A stretch of 64,000 bases of DNA. It comes from Dyella sp. RRB7. Lineage in GTDB: Bacteria; Pseudomonadota; Gammaproteobacteria; Xanthomonadales; Rhodanobacteraceae. Shown here piece by piece: positions 61,625-64,000 of the stretch. Position 1 is the first letter of the stretch. Each line of letters starts with the position of its first letter. The position numbers and the translations under genes are program-made. The stretch spans positions 1,240,001 to 1,304,000 of the forward strand of contig NZ_JAKWJS010000001.1 in assembly GCF_022761115.1 (NCBI RefSeq). The letters run 5' to 3'. The notes beneath the pieces were generated by a model. The model worked only from the letters and a program-made list of their open reading frames with translations, was not told where the DNA came from and searched no databases.

Positions 61625-64000
<2,376 letters not shown>

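Overview
The window looks like chromosomal DNA of a high-GC gammaproteobacterium of the order Xanthomonadales, probably the Rhodanobacteraceae (Dyella/Frateuria/Luteibacter/Rhodanobacter group). The basis is codon use, the gene orders rpmH-rnpA-yidC-mnmE next to dnaA-dnaN-recF-gyrB, lptM-dapF-DUF484-xerC and algZ-algR-hemC, and the secreted enzyme repertoire (S9 peptidases, a PNGase A-like amidase). The genus call is an inference. I saw no prophage, insertion sequence, CRISPR array, rRNA or tRNA gene.

Layout. 1-9.6 kb: a partial Tat-exported multicopper oxidase, a MATE transporter, a DUF2239 gene, a bestrophin-like channel, a PagL-type lipid A deacylase, and a complete tripartite efflux operon read right to left as marR, outer-membrane factor, emrA, emrB. 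9.8-22.7 kb: an AraC regulator, a large secreted S9 peptidase, an esterase, a 0.5-kb hairpin-rich repeat element, the AlgZ/AlgR-type two-component pair with hemC, a DUF481 outer-membrane protein, a WYL regulator, a patatin, DUF488 and a GT2 glycosyltransferase. 22.8-25.3 kb: rsmG-parA-parB. 25.4-38.5 kb: SPFH protein, pirin, UPF0149, xthA, prlC, an NTE-like phospholipase, a gamma-carbonic anhydrase, a TonB protein with a paralogous neighbour, a PNGase A-like secreted protein, a YkgJ-family protein and aroE. 38.6-47.3 kb: a RimK-like ATP-grasp/GNAT divergent pair, then lptM-dapF-DUF484-xerC and hslVU. 47.4-54.7 kb: dipeptidyl-peptidase IV, glutathione transferase, a Spy/CpxP-like protein, ribokinase and an FtsK-type translocase. 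54.8-64 kb: the replication-origin region, with mnmE, yidC, rnpA and rpmH running leftward and dnaA, dnaN, recF and gyrB (cut by the window edge) running rightward.

The replication and segregation genes fit together. DnaA boxes lie before dnaA and in the dnaA-dnaN gap (candidate oriC). Two perfect 16-bp parS palindromes sit inside recF, the second just before an extended -10 promoter for gyrB, and their presumed binder ParB is encoded about 39 kb away. FtsK, XerC and HslVU add terminus and protein quality-control functions.

Several families of short palindromic repeats (GTCATCCC...GGGATGAC; CTCCCCTGC...GCAGGGGAG; TTCCCTCTCC...) fill gaps between genes, often where a terminator would be expected. 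The largest composite, 14098-14618, is bounded by inverted copies of the first family around a core of consecutive hairpins.
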